Assembly: GCA_963769665.1 (NCBI GenBank)
Contig: CAVYMQ010000002.1
Coordinates: forward strand, 186,001 to 250,000
DNA: 64,000 nucleotides
Source: JACCTU01 sp963769665
GTDB lineage: Bacteria > Actinomycetota > Thermoleophilia > Gaiellales > Gaiellaceae
Direction of reading: 5' to 3'
Part shown: in pieces, positions 1-8,346 of the stretch
How the letters are laid out: each line of letters begins with the position of its first letter
How positions within the stretch are numbered: the stretch's first letter is position 1
Notes under the pieces: model-generated
What the model saw: only the letters and a program-made list of their open reading frames with translations
Databases searched by the model: none
What the model was told of the DNA's origin: nothing
Program-made: the position numbers and the translations under genes

Positions 1-1
1 G

Positions 2-652
2 GTCGTCGGCGGCGCGTCGATGCCGGTCGCGCTGCTCGAGACCTGGCGCGAGCGGGGCGTCGAGATCGTGCAGGGCTACGGCCTGACCGAGGCGGCTCCG
101 AACGTGCTCTGCCTTCCGCCGGAGGATGCGGTGCGCAAGGCCGGCTACGCAGGCAAGCCGTATCCGCAGGTCGAGGTCTCGCTCTCGGACGAGAACGAGC
201 TGCTCGTGCGCGGCCCTAATGTCTTCGCCGGCTACTGGCGTAACCCCGAAGCGACCGAGGAGACGATGGTCGACGGCTGGCTGCGCACCGGTGACCTCGC
301 GGAGCGAGACGACGAGGGCTTCTACCGGATCAGCGGCCGGCTCAAGGAGATGTACATCTCGGGCGGCGAGAACGTCTACCCGGCCGAGGTCGAGGACGCC
401 TTGCTGTCGCTTGACGGCATCGCTGACGCTGCGGTGCTCGGAGTGCCCGACGAGCGCTGGGGTGAGGTGGGCGCCGCGTTCGTGGTGCTCGAGCCCGGCG
501 CGACGCTCTCCGCCGAGGATGTCCTCGAGGCGTGCCGCACGCGGCTCGCGCGCTTCAAGGTCCCCGCCTCCGTGCGCTTCCTCGACGAGCTCCCGCGCTC
601 GGGGATGAACAAGGTGCTGAAGGACGAGCTGCGCGCGGGGGTGCCGGCGTGA
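2..652 (+). CDS. acyl-CoA synthetase (AMP-binding), C-terminal part, cut by window edge
   Basis: Only the last 216 codons are present; the frame is open at base 2. It belongs to the ANL adenylating family, which activates carboxylic acids with ATP and joins them to CoA. Visible core motifs in order: QGYGLTEAAP (A5), GWLRTGDLAERDDEGFY followed by the hinge ISGRLKEM and GGENVYPAEVE (A7-A8), and the C-terminal PRSGMNKVLK that carries the catalytic lysine (the usual GK is NK here). The stop overlaps the GTG of the next gene (GTGA), so it is co-transcribed with the TetR regulator and the thiolase-fold gene. The substrate cannot be read from the sequence; a fatty or aromatic acid is plausible. Confidence 0.9.
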   Translation, partial: VVGGASMPVALLETWRERGVEIVQGYGLTEAAPNVLCLPPEDAVRKAGYAGKPYPQVEVSLSDENELLVRGPNVFAGYWRNPEATEETMVDGWLRTGDLAERDDEGFYRISGRLKEMYISGGENVYPAEVEDALLSLDGIADAAVLGVPDERWGEVGAAFVVLEPGATLSAEDVLEACRTRLARFKVPASVRFLDELPRSGMNKVLKDELRAGVPA

Positions 653-1269
653 CCGAGACCGCCCTCCCGCTCGGCGCCGACGGCCGCACGCTCTCCGGCC
701 GCGGCGTGCGCACGCGCGGTCGCCTGCTCGAGGCGGCGGAGCAGATCTTCGCGGACGTCGGCTTCCACGAGGCGTCGATCGTGAAGATCACCGAGGCCGC
801 GGGCGTCGCGCAGGGCACCTTCTACCTCTACTTCGAGAGCAAGAAGCAGATCTTCGACGAGCTCGTCCGCGACCTGAACAGCCGTGTGCGCCACGCGATG
901 AAGGAAGCGTCGTCCAAGGGCACCACGCGAGTGGAGGCAGAGGTGCTCGGCTTCGCCGCGTACTTCCGCTTCACCAGCGAGCACAAGGCGCTGTACCGGA
1001 TCATCCGGCAGGCGGAGTTCGTCTCCCCCGAGATGCTTCGCTACCACTACGACCGGCTCTCCGAAGGCTACGTCGAAGGGCTTCGCGAAGCGGTCGAGTC
1101 GGGCGAGATCGGCGACGTCGACCCGAAGGTCACCGCGTGGGCGCTGATGGGGATGGGCGAGCTGATCGGCCTGCGCTGGATCCTGATGGAGAACCGCGAC
1201 AAGATGCCGAAGTCGGTTCTCGACGAGCTCGAGCGGATCATCGCCTGCGTGCTCGAGGCTCCCTCGTGA
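649..1269 (+). CDS. TetR/AcrR family transcriptional regulator
   Basis: A 206-residue protein started at GTG 649, which overlaps the previous stop by 4 bases; the longer open frame upstream is only an extension into the acyl-CoA synthetase gene. Residues about 23-70 form the TetR DNA-binding domain, with the helix-turn-helix near residues 43-62 (SIVKITEAAGVAQGTFYLYF). The C-terminal ligand domain is alpha-helical and of typical family length. It lies between an acyl-CoA synthetase and a thiolase-fold gene with 4-base overlaps on both sides, so it probably controls this small lipid or acid activation operon in response to an acyl-CoA-like ligand. That role is inference. Confidence 0.9.
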   Translation: MTETALPLGADGRTLSGRGVRTRGRLLEAAEQIFADVGFHEASIVKITEAAGVAQGTFYLYFESKKQIFDELVRDLNSRVRHAMKEASSKGTTRVEAEVLGFAAYFRFTSEHKALYRIIRQAEFVSPEMLRYHYDRLSEGYVEGLREAVESGEIGDVDPKVTAWALMGMGELIGLRWILMENRDKMPKSVLDELERIIACVLEAPS

Positions 1270-2258
1270 CGGTCGGGATCGCGGCGAGCGCCGCCTACCT
1301 GCCCGAGCGGTGGATGACCGCGGCCGAGATCTCGGACGCGAGTGGGATCCCGGAGCAGGTGCTCGTCGAGAAGTTCGGCCTGCGCGGGAAGCACATCGCG
1401 GCTCCCGACGAGCACGTCAGCGATCTCTGCGTGTCCGCGGCAACTCGTCTCATCGAAGAGCGCGGCGTCGATCCCGCGGGGATTGACGCGGTCGTCTACT
1501 TCGGCTCGATGTGGCGCGACTACGCGGTCTGGCAGGCCGCGCCGTGGATCGCGCACCGCCTCGGCTGCGTGAACGCGCTCGCGCTCGAGTACGCGAACGT
1601 CTCGTGCGGCGGCCCGATGGCGCTGCGGCTCGCGCGCAACTACCTCGTCGGGGACGACGGCCTGCGCAGCCTCATGCTCGTCGGCGCCTCGCGGGAGTCG
1701 TACCTCCTCGACTACGAGAACGAACGCTCGCGGTTCATGTTCAACTTCGGCGACGGCGCGGTGGCGATGCTCCTGCAGCGCGACGCGCCTGCCAACGAGC
1801 TGCTCGCCTCGCACGCGATCACGGACGGCTCGCTCTCACTGCAGGTGAAAGTGCCATCGGGCGGAAGCGTCGACATGAACGGCGGCTACCGGTTCCTCGA
1901 CGTTGCTGATCCGTCCGTGATGAAGGAGCGGCTCGACGAGGTCAGCCTGCCGAACTTTGTCCGCGTTGCGGAAGGCGCGCTCGAGCGCTCGGGCGCCACG
2001 CTCGCCGACGTGTCGTTCCTGTGCGGGCTACACACGAAGCGCTCCATGCACGACGAGCTCGTTCGAACGCTCGGCGTCGACCCGTCGAGGACTGTGTACC
2101 TCGACGACACGGGGCACATGAGCGGCGTCGACCCGCTGCTCGCGCTCGACCGCGCCGCGCGCGCCGGCGAGCTCGCGGACGGCGACCTCGTGCTGCTCCT
2201 CGCAGCCGGCACGGGGTACACCTGGGCGGCCAGCGTCGTCCGCTGGGGTCCTCGCTAG
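1266..2258 (+). CDS. 3-oxoacyl-ACP synthase III-like (thiolase-fold) protein
   Basis: A 330-residue protein of the FabH / HMG-CoA synthase superfamily. GTG 1266 overlaps the preceding stop by 4 bases. The nucleophile is visible as Cys114 in NVSCGGP and the catalytic histidine as His256 in LHTKRS. The position where FabH carries the asparagine of GNTSAAS reads GHMSGVD here, with His284. The FabH triad Cys-His-Asn is therefore Cys-His-His in this protein. Such changes occur in family members that condense unusual substrates or only transfer acyl groups. Together with the upstream acyl-CoA synthetase it may use an activated acid as primer; the real substrate is unknown. Confidence 0.8.
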   Translation: MTVGIAASAAYLPERWMTAAEISDASGIPEQVLVEKFGLRGKHIAAPDEHVSDLCVSAATRLIEERGVDPAGIDAVVYFGSMWRDYAVWQAAPWIAHRLGCVNALALEYANVSCGGPMALRLARNYLVGDDGLRSLMLVGASRESYLLDYENERSRFMFNFGDGAVAMLLQRDAPANELLASHAITDGSLSLQVKVPSGGSVDMNGGYRFLDVADPSVMKERLDEVSLPNFVRVAEGALERSGATLADVSFLCGLHTKRSMHDELVRTLGVDPSRTVYLDDTGHMSGVDPLLALDRAARAGELADGDLVLLLAAGTGYTWAASVVRWGPR

Positions 2259-2276
2259 ACCCGGACCTTTGGGGGT

Positions 2277-2305
2277 TTGACGCCGTCCGAAGGGCGGCCT
2301 AGGAT
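2277..2305 (+). promoter_or_regulatory. promoter of the glyoxylate shunt operon
   Basis: TTGACG (2277-2282), a 17-base spacer, then TAGGAT (2300-2305): a good match to a housekeeping sigma promoter. The spacer contains a hairpin, GCCGTCC/GGGCGGC with loop GAA (2282-2298), which overlaps the -35 box. A small CGAG-ACA-CTCG hairpin followed by five T (2307-2322) lies at the expected transcript start. The SD of aceA follows at 2330-2336. Confidence 0.65.
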
Positions 2306-2344
2306 CCGAGACACTCGTTTTTGGACCCGAAAGGAGCCCAGATC

Positions 2345-3658
2345 GTGGCAGCCACCCCGTTGAACCCCGAAGCTCGGATCCAGGAAGAAGCCGAGCGTCT
2401 CGCCGCGGCTTGGGAGGCCGACGAGCGCTGGCAGGGTATTCGCCGCCCCTACACGCCCGAGCAGGTCATTCGCCTGCGCGGCTCGCTTCCGGTCGAGCAC
2501 ACGCTCGCGCGGATCGGGGCCGAGCGGCTCTGGCGGCTGCTCACGACGGAGGGCTACGTCGCCGCGCTCGGCGCGATGTCGGGCGGCCAGGCGGTGCAGA
2601 TGGTCAAGGCGGGGCTTCGCGCGATCTATCTCTCGGGGTGGCAGGTCGCCGCCGACGCGAACCTCAGCGGCCAGACCTATCCCGACCAGAGCCTCTACCC
2701 GTCGAACAGCGCGCCCGCACTCGTGCGCCGGTTGAACAACGCGCTGCTCCGGGCCGACCAGATCGCCTGGTCGGAGGGCGACGGCAGCATCGACTGGCTC
2801 GCGCCGATCGTCGCCGACGCCGAGGCGGGCTTCGGCGGGCCGCTGCACGCGTTCGAGTTGATGAAGTCGATGATCGAGGCCGGCGCGGCCGGCGTCCACT
2901 TCGAGGACCAGCTCGCGTCCGAGAAGAAGTGCGGCCACCTCGGCGGCAAGGTGCTGGTGCCCACGTCGCAGTTCGTGCGCACGCTCGTCGGCGCGCGGCT
3001 CGCGTCCGACGTGCTCGGCGTGCCGACCGTCCTCGTCTCGCGCACCGACGCGCTCAGCGCGACGCTGCTCACGAGCGACGCCGACCCGGGCGACGCCGAG
3101 TTCCTGACCGGCGAGCGCACGCCCGAGGGCTTCTACCGCGTTCGCGACGGGCTCGAGCCCTCGATCGCCCGGTCGCTCGCGTACGCGCCGTACGCGGACG
3201 TGATCTGGTTCGAGACCTCGACGCCGGACATGGAGGAGGCCCGCCGGTTCGCCGACGCGATCCACGAGCGCCATCCGCGCAAGCTGCTCGCGTACAACTG
3301 CTCGCCGTCGTTCAACTGGCGCAAGCACCTGTCCGACGCGCAGATCGCGACGTTCCAGCAGGAGCTCGGGTCGATGGGCTACCGCTTCCAGTTCGTGACG
3401 CTGGCCGGCTTCCACGCGCTCAACGAGTCGATGTTCCAGCTCGCGCGCGGCTACGCTGCGGACGGAATGTCGGCGTACGTCGAGCTGCAGGAGCGGGAGT
3501 TCGCGCTCGAGGAGCACGGCTACACGGCCACGCGCCACCAGCGCGAGGTCGGCGCCGGCTACTTCGACGGCGTGCTCGATGCGGTCACGGGCGGCGAGAG
3601 CTCGACTCGCGCGCTCGAGGGCTCGACCGAGGAAGCGCAGTTCGCCCCGGCGGTGTGA
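2345..3658 (+). CDS. aceA: isocitrate lyase
   Basis: Isocitrate lyase splits isocitrate into glyoxylate and succinate, the first step of the glyoxylate shunt. The active-site motif is KKCGHLGGK with Cys196, and SGWQVAADAN and the long TIM-barrel core are typical of the family. The start is set at GTG 2345 because AAAGGAG sits 8 bases upstream; a TTG at 2321 lies before that SD. The product is 437 residues, close to the bacterial family norm. Its stop overlaps the malate synthase start by 4 bases. This gene, aceB and a GntR regulator form one operon for growth on acetate or fatty acids. Confidence 0.97.
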   Translation: MAATPLNPEARIQEEAERLAAAWEADERWQGIRRPYTPEQVIRLRGSLPVEHTLARIGAERLWRLLTTEGYVAALGAMSGGQAVQMVKAGLRAIYLSGWQVAADANLSGQTYPDQSLYPSNSAPALVRRLNNALLRADQIAWSEGDGSIDWLAPIVADAEAGFGGPLHAFELMKSMIEAGAAGVHFEDQLASEKKCGHLGGKVLVPTSQFVRTLVGARLASDVLGVPTVLVSRTDALSATLLTSDADPGDAEFLTGERTPEGFYRVRDGLEPSIARSLAYAPYADVIWFETSTPDMEEARRFADAIHERHPRKLLAYNCSPSFNWRKHLSDAQIATFQQELGSMGYRFQFVTLAGFHALNESMFQLARGYAADGMSAYVELQEREFALEEHGYTATRHQREVGAGYFDGVLDAVTGGESSTRALEGSTEEAQFAPAV

Positions 3659-5139
3659 GCGGGCTGCTCGAGACGACTGACGTTCTCACGGAGGAGGCGC
3701 TCGCGTTCGTCGAGCGCCTCCACCGCGAGCTTCGCGGCGAGCGGGCCGAGGTGCTCGCCGCCCGCGCCGAGCGGCAGGCACGCCTCGACGCGGGCGAGCG
3801 GCCGGACTTCCTCGAGGAGACGAAAGAGGTGCGCGAGGCGGACTGGCGCGTGCGTCCTGCGCCGCCGGACCTGCGGGACCGCCGCGTCGAGATCACCGGC
3901 CCGGTCGAGCGCAAGATGATGATCAACGCGCTGAACTCGGGCGCGAAGGTCTTCATGGCCGACTTCGAGGACGCGTGCTCGCCGACGTGGGCCAACGTCG
4001 TCGACGGCCAGCGAAACGTGCGCGACGCGGTGCGAAAGACGATCGCGCTCGACACGGGGGAGAAGAGCTACCGCCTGAACGACGAGATCGCGACGCTGGT
4101 CGTTCGCCCGCGCGGCTGGCATCTGCCCGAGCGCCACTTCGAGGTGGAAGGCGAGCCGGTCTCCGCAAGCCTGTTCGACTTCGGCCTCTGTGTGTTCCAC
4201 AACGCGCGCGAGCAGCTCGACCGCGGCACCGGGCCGTACTTCTATCTCCCGAAGCTCGAGGGCCACCGCGAGGCGCGCCTCTGGAGCCGCGCCTTCGTGC
4301 TCGCAGAAGACGAGCTCGGCCTCGACCGCGGCTCGATCCGCGCGACCGTCCTGATCGAGACCGTGCTCGCGGCGTTCGAGATGGACGAGATCCTCTACGA
4401 GCTTCGCGACCACATCACGGCGCTGAACGCAGGGCGCTGGGACTACATCTTCAGCCTGATCAAGAAGCTCCACAGTCGCGGAGAGGTGCTGCCGGACCGG
4501 CCGCAGGTCTCGATGACCGTGCCGTTCATGCGCGCGTACACCGAGCTGCTCGTGCAGACGTGTCACCGGCGTGGCGCGCACGCGATCGGCGGCATGGCGG
4601 CGTTCATCCCGTCGCGCCGCGACGCGGAGGTCAACGAGGTCGCGCTCGGGAAGGTCAAGGAGGACAAGGTCCGGGAAGCTGCCGACGGCTTCGACGGGAC
4701 GTGGGTCGCGCACCCGGACCTCGTCCCGGTCGCGCTCGAGCAGTTCGACCGGCCGAACCAGCTCGACCGGCTCCGCGAGGAGGTCGAGACGACCGCCGAG
4801 GAGCTCCTCGACCTGCGCGTCCCCGGCGGTGCGGTCACCGACGAGGGCCTGCGGCTGAACGTTCGCGTCGGTGTCCGCTACCTCGACGCGTGGCTGAACG
4901 GCACGGGCGCCGCGGCGATCGAGAACCTGATGGAGGACGTTGCGACGGCCGAGATCTCGCGCTCGCAGGTGTGGCAGTGGGTGCAAGCCGGCCACTTCAC
5001 GGCCGACGACGTGCGCAAGGTGATGGCGGAGGAGCTCGGCGACGAGGCAGCCGAGGCGCGCGAGGTCTTCGAGCAGGTCGCGCTCACCGACGAGTTCGTC
5101 GACTTCCTGACCCTCGCTGCGTACGAGCGCCTGCCGTGA
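3655..5139 (+). CDS. aceB: malate synthase A
   Basis: Condenses glyoxylate with acetyl-CoA to give malate, the second step of the glyoxylate shunt. The 494-residue product has isoform A length (isoform G is about 720). Recognisable parts are GAKVFMADFEDACSPTW near the N terminus, VVRPRGWHL with the conserved arginine, the central FYLPKLEGHREARLW and IETVLAAFEMDEI, and the C-terminal domain with NLMEDVATAEISRSQVWQW that carries the catalytic aspartate. GTG 3655 overlaps the aceA stop by 4 bases, so translation is probably coupled to aceA. Confidence 0.97.
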   Translation: MSGLLETTDVLTEEALAFVERLHRELRGERAEVLAARAERQARLDAGERPDFLEETKEVREADWRVRPAPPDLRDRRVEITGPVERKMMINALNSGAKVFMADFEDACSPTWANVVDGQRNVRDAVRKTIALDTGEKSYRLNDEIATLVVRPRGWHLPERHFEVEGEPVSASLFDFGLCVFHNAREQLDRGTGPYFYLPKLEGHREARLWSRAFVLAEDELGLDRGSIRATVLIETVLAAFEMDEILYELRDHITALNAGRWDYIFSLIKKLHSRGEVLPDRPQVSMTVPFMRAYTELLVQTCHRRGAHAIGGMAAFIPSRRDAEVNEVALGKVKEDKVREAADGFDGTWVAHPDLVPVALEQFDRPNQLDRLREEVETTAEELLDLRVPGGAVTDEGLRLNVRVGVRYLDAWLNGTGAAAIENLMEDVATAEISRSQVWQWVQAGHFTADDVRKVMAEELGDEAAEAREVFEQVALTDEFVDFLTLAAYERLP

Positions 5140-5846
5140 CGACGCTCAGCACCAAGGCCGACGACATCGCCCTCGTGATCGAGGAGGCGATCGTCTCGGG
5201 CGAGCTCTCTCCCGGCACGGTCCTGCGGCAGGAGCAGCTCTCTGACCAGTTCGAGGTCAGCCGCACGCCGATCCGCGAGGCGCTCCGCAAGCTCGCCGCG
5301 CTTGGGCTCGTCTCGTTCGAGCCGAACCGCGGCGTGCGCGTGCGCACGATCACGCGCGAGGAGCTGCGGGAGGCGTTCCTCGTGCGCGCAGAGCTCGAGA
5401 GCCTCGCGACGGAGGCCGCAGCGGCGCGCATGACCGACGAGGCGCTCGACGAGCTCGACGCGGCGCAGAAGCGCTTCCACCGCCTGACCGAAGAGATGCG
5501 CGCGCGAGAGCCCGGACGAGACCGTCGCAACCTCACGGCCGAATGGGTGCGTGCGAACCACGCCTTCCACGACGTGATCTACGCGGTCGCAGACCTACCG
5601 CTCGTGGAGCAGCTCGCCAAAGGCGCCCGCCGCACGTTCTCGGGTCCCGCGGTGTGGGCTCCCGGCGACTCGCGCATCGACGAGCTCTACGCGAAGAACG
5701 ACCAGCAGCACCGCGCGATCCGGCAGGCGCTCGCCGCCGGCAGCGCAGAGGGGGCGCGTGCGCTCGCGCGCGAGCACGTGCTTTCGTCGTTCCACATGCT
5801 CGAGGAGATCCTGGAGCAGGTGGGCGCGAAGCCCTGGCGGAACTAG
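5136..5846 (+). CDS. GntR family regulator with FCD domain
   Basis: A 236-residue regulator. A winged helix of GntR type occupies residues about 8-75 (QLSDQFEVSRTPIREALRKL), followed by an FCD ligand domain. The metal-binding histidine pattern of FCD domains is visible in NHAFHDV, QQHRAI and AREHVLSSFHM. GTG 5136 overlaps the aceB stop by 4 bases, so it is part of the glyoxylate shunt operon and is a good candidate for its own regulator, sensing a small carboxylic acid; this is inference. Its TAG stop shares CTAG (5843-5846) with the stop of the convergent rsgA. Confidence 0.92.
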   Translation: MTTLSTKADDIALVIEEAIVSGELSPGTVLRQEQLSDQFEVSRTPIREALRKLAALGLVSFEPNRGVRVRTITREELREAFLVRAELESLATEAAAARMTDEALDELDAAQKRFHRLTEEMRAREPGRDRRNLTAEWVRANHAFHDVIYAVADLPLVEQLAKGARRTFSGPAVWAPGDSRIDELYAKNDQQHRAIRQALAAGSAEGARALAREHVLSSFHMLEEILEQVGAKPWRN

Positions 5847-6910
5847 CGCTCTTTCAGCTTCCCGTGCCGGCGCTGGTAGCGCGTCTCGCGCGCGCGGTCG
5901 CGCCACCGTCGCTTCATCTCGGCCTGCTCTCGGTGACTTCGCCGACCTCGCTGTCTCGCCATCTCGCGCTCCAGCCGCTGGTAGCTGTCCCAGCGCGTCG
6001 GGTCGAGCGAGCCGTCCGCGATCGCAGCGTTGATCGCGCACCCCGGTTCGGTGCCGTGCGCGCAGTCGTTGAAGCGGCACTTCTGCGTGAGCTCCGCCAC
6101 GTCGGCGAACGCTCGGTCGAGGTCGCCTTCCCAGAGCTGCAGCTCGCGGAGGCCCGGCGTGTCGATCAGCAACGCGCCGTTCCGCAGCGCGTGCAACTGG
6201 CGGTGCCTCGTCGTGTGGCGGCCACGCCCGTCGTTTCGCAGGTCGCCGATCGGCATCAGCTCACGCCCGGCGAGCGAGTTCACGAGCGTCGACTTGCCGA
6301 CCCCCGACGACCCGATCAGCACGATCGTCTGCCCCGCGCCCAGGTACACGTCGAGTTGCTCGAGGCCCTCGCCGGTCACGTTGCTCACCGCGTGGACGGG
6401 TACGCCCATCGCGATCGCCTCCGCCTCGATGAGAATTGCCGGATCGTCGTTCACGTCGAACTTGGTCAGAACGATGACGGGGGCAGCACCGCTGTCCCAT
6501 GCGGTCGCGAGGTAGCGCTCGAGCCGGCGCACGTTGAAGTCGCCGTCGAGCCCGGTGACGATGAAGATCGTGTCGACGTTCGCGACGAGGATGTGCTCGT
6601 CCGACTTGAGCCAGGGCGTCTTGCGCGACACCTTCGTGCGCCGCGGCAGCACGGCCTCGATCGCGTAGCGCTCGCCCGCGTCGACGACGACGACCCAGTC
6701 CCCGACCGTCGGCATGCCGCCGAACAGCTCGTCCTCGCGGAGCTTCCCCCGCACGTGCGCAAGCCGGTCGTCCCGTTCCGTACGCACGGCGAAGCCGCCG
6801 CGATGCTCCGCGACGACGCGGGCGGGCTCGAACCCGTCCGCCGCATAGGTTGTGAAGGCCGCTTCCAGCTCATCGGTCCAGCCGAGCTCGGCCAAGGTCA
6901 TACGGTTCAA
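5843..6910 (-). CDS. rsgA: ribosome small subunit-dependent GTPase A
   Basis: Circularly permuted GTPase that acts in late 30S maturation. In order: OB-fold (about residues 35-100), G4 LTKFD (148-152), G1 GSSGVGKST (200-208), G3 DTPG (250-253), and a zinc knuckle with Cys278, Cys283, His285 and Cys291. The start is taken as TTG 6910 because AAGGAG lies 6 bases upstream; ATG 6901 would be 15 bases from it. The basic C-terminal tail is rich in Arg. A promoter and a 19-codon leader ORF lie upstream on the same strand, so expression may be controlled after initiation. Confidence 0.95.
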   Translation of the reverse strand: MNRMTLAELGWTDELEAAFTTYAADGFEPARVVAEHRGGFAVRTERDDRLAHVRGKLREDELFGGMPTVGDWVVVVDAGERYAIEAVLPRRTKVSRKTPWLKSDEHILVANVDTIFIVTGLDGDFNVRRLERYLATAWDSGAAPVIVLTKFDVNDDPAILIEAEAIAMGVPVHAVSNVTGEGLEQLDVYLGAGQTIVLIGSSGVGKSTLVNSLAGRELMPIGDLRNDGRGRHTTRHRQLHALRNGALLIDTPGLRELQLWEGDLDRAFADVAELTQKCRFNDCAHGTEPGCAINAAIADGSLDPTRWDSYQRLEREMARQRGRRSHREQAEMKRRWRDRARETRYQRRHGKLKER

Positions 6911-6961
6911 AGCGTTCTCCTTCGACGTCGTGACTGACGCCGCGGACGCTCGAGCGCGATG

Positions 6962-7021
6962 CTAGTCGTCGAGCCCCGCGGCTACGCGGGGGGAGGTGAT
7001 GCAGCTGCGCACGTTGGGCAT
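6962..7021 (-). CDS. 19-residue leader ORF upstream of rsgA
   Basis: ATG 7021 to TAG 6962 encodes a short peptide, MPNVRSCITSPRVAAGLDD. AAGGAGG (7028-7034) lies 6 bases before the ATG, a nearly perfect SD, and a strong promoter (7054-7082) sits just upstream. The last codons form a 7-bp hairpin (6974-6991). The rsgA start lies 51 bases beyond the stop. I infer a regulatory leader peptide; the peptide resembles nothing I recognise. A chance ORF is possible, but SD, promoter and hairpin all on the right strand argue against it. Confidence 0.55.
   Translation of the reverse strand: MPNVRSCITSPRVAAGLDD
6974..6991 (-). promoter_or_regulatory. GC-rich hairpin inside the leader ORF
   Basis: A perfect 7-bp stem, CCCCGCG/CGCGGGG, with a 4-base loop. 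It covers the 3' part of the leader ORF, so a ribosome finishing the leader would melt it. No T-run follows, so it is not a simple intrinsic terminator. Confidence 0.5.
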
Positions 7022-7053
7022 TGCAAGCCTCCTTCGCTCGACGATGAAGACTC

Positions 7054-7082
7054 AGCGTACGTGTCGTTTCGGACGGCGTCAA
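7054..7082 (-). promoter_or_regulatory. promoter of leader ORF and rsgA
   Basis: On the minus strand TTGACG (7077-7082), a 17-base spacer and TACGCT (7054-7059) match a housekeeping promoter. The predicted transcript would start near 7046 and carry a leader of about 135 bases before rsgA. Confidence 0.65.
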
Positions 7083-7118
7083 CGTTTGCGGACGCGTCAC
7101 CGCGGCGATTTCCCCTTC

Positions 7119-8345
7119 GTGAGCACGCCTCCGCGAGAGCCGGACCCGGCAGACGAGACCCTGATCATCGACGAGAGTGGTCGGACCGAGGTCGTCGAGG
7201 AGGAGGTCGTCCCGCCCAGACAGCCGCCGCGCATCTGGCCTTGGCTGCTCGCGCTGCTCCTGCTCGTCCTCGCCGGATTGGCCGTCTACCTGCTCGTGGT
7301 GCGCGACGACAAGACGGTCGTCCCAAAGGTCGTCGGCCTGACGGAGGACCAGGCGCGCACGCGGCTCGCGGAAGAGGAACTGGAGATGGACGTCGACCGC
7401 CGCCCGAGCGACAAGAAAGCGGGCATCGTGTTCGCGCAGTCGCCGGGCCAAGGGACTCAGTTGAACGAGGGGCAGACGGTCGAGGTCCTCGTCTCGAGTG
7501 GGCTGACCAAGGTTCCCGTCCCGAACGTGATCGGGCTGAAGGAGGCCGAGGCGGTGGAGCGCCTCGAGACCGCGAAGCTCGAGCCGAAGGTCGAGCGCGT
7601 CTTCGCGGCCGCACCGAAGGGGGAAGTCGTCGACCAGCAGCCTCAGAGCGGTGAGCAGGTCGCGACGGGGTCCGCGGTCACAGTGAAGGTGTCGAAGGGA
7701 ACGAACACGAAGCCGGTGCCCGATGTGATCGGCCTCCAGGAGGACGAGGCGATCTCGAGGCTCCGCGAGAGCGGTTTCGAGCCGCGCGTCTTCGACGTCC
7801 CCGCGGCGGATGCGGCGGGGACCGTCGTCGCGCAGGAGCCGGAGCCCGGGGCGAAGGCACCCCCCGACTCGAGCGTGCGGATCAACGTTTCGACGGGCGA
7901 AGCGACAGGTGAGACGACGGAACGTCCCGGAACGACGACGCCGACGACCACCGGAAACGCGCAGGTGACCGTCCCGAACGTCGTCGGGGTCGCACAGACG
8001 CCCGCGCTGCGCCAACTGCGGGCTGCCGGTCTCAGGGGAATCGTCGCTTATCGCACGTCCGACCAGCCGCGCGGCCGCGTGATCGAGCAGAGCCCGGCCG
8101 CCGCGGGGAGCGCGAATCGCAACGCGCAGGTGCGGATCGTCGTGGCGGTTCCTGAGGGCGCCGAGGAGCTCGAGGTGCCCGACGTTCGCGACCAGGACGA
8201 GGACTCCGCGCGACAGACGCTCGAGGACCTTGGCTTCACTGTGCAGATCATCCGCACGGGTGAGGGCGACACCGTCGAGGATCAGCAGCCCGCAGCGGGC
8301 GTGACCTCGGCGCGCGGCATGGTCGTCACGCTCTTCGTCGGCTAG
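7119..8345 (+). CDS. membrane-anchored protein with five PASTA domains
   Basis: A 408-residue protein. An acidic cytoplasmic segment (about residues 1-40) is followed by one membrane helix (WPWLLALLLLVLAGLAVYLL) and then five consecutive PASTA repeats, each beginning with a motif like VPNVIGL or VPDVIGL. PASTA domains bind peptidoglycan fragments and usually sit outside the cell on Ser/Thr kinases or PBPs; no kinase domain is present here. A Thr/Pro-rich linker separates repeats 3 and 4. The start is uncertain: GTG 7119 gives a compact protein, and in-frame ATGs at 6996 and 7044 are possible. It probably senses or binds cell wall. Confidence 0.8.
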   Translation: MSTPPREPDPADETLIIDESGRTEVVEEEVVPPRQPPRIWPWLLALLLLVLAGLAVYLLVVRDDKTVVPKVVGLTEDQARTRLAEEELEMDVDRRPSDKKAGIVFAQSPGQGTQLNEGQTVEVLVSSGLTKVPVPNVIGLKEAEAVERLETAKLEPKVERVFAAAPKGEVVDQQPQSGEQVATGSAVTVKVSKGTNTKPVPDVIGLQEDEAISRLRESGFEPRVFDVPAADAAGTVVAQEPEPGAKAPPDSSVRINVSTGEATGETTERPGTTTPTTTGNAQVTVPNVVGVAQTPALRQLRAAGLRGIVAYRTSDQPRGRVIEQSPAAAGSANRNAQVRIVVAVPEGAEELEVPDVRDQDEDSARQTLEDLGFTVQIIRTGEGDTVEDQQPAAGVTSARGMVVTLFVG

Positions 8346-8346
8346 C

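Noticed and set aside
2321..2344. TTG 2321 as start of aceA
   Set aside because: It lies upstream of the AAAGGAG that fits GTG 2345 at 8 bases, and the extra residues are not isocitrate lyase-like.
6996..7118. N-terminal extension of the PASTA protein from ATG 6996
   Set aside because: The extension overlaps the promoter and leader ORF of rsgA on the other strand and encodes an Arg-rich stretch without similarity to such proteins; GTG 7119 is preferred though not certain.
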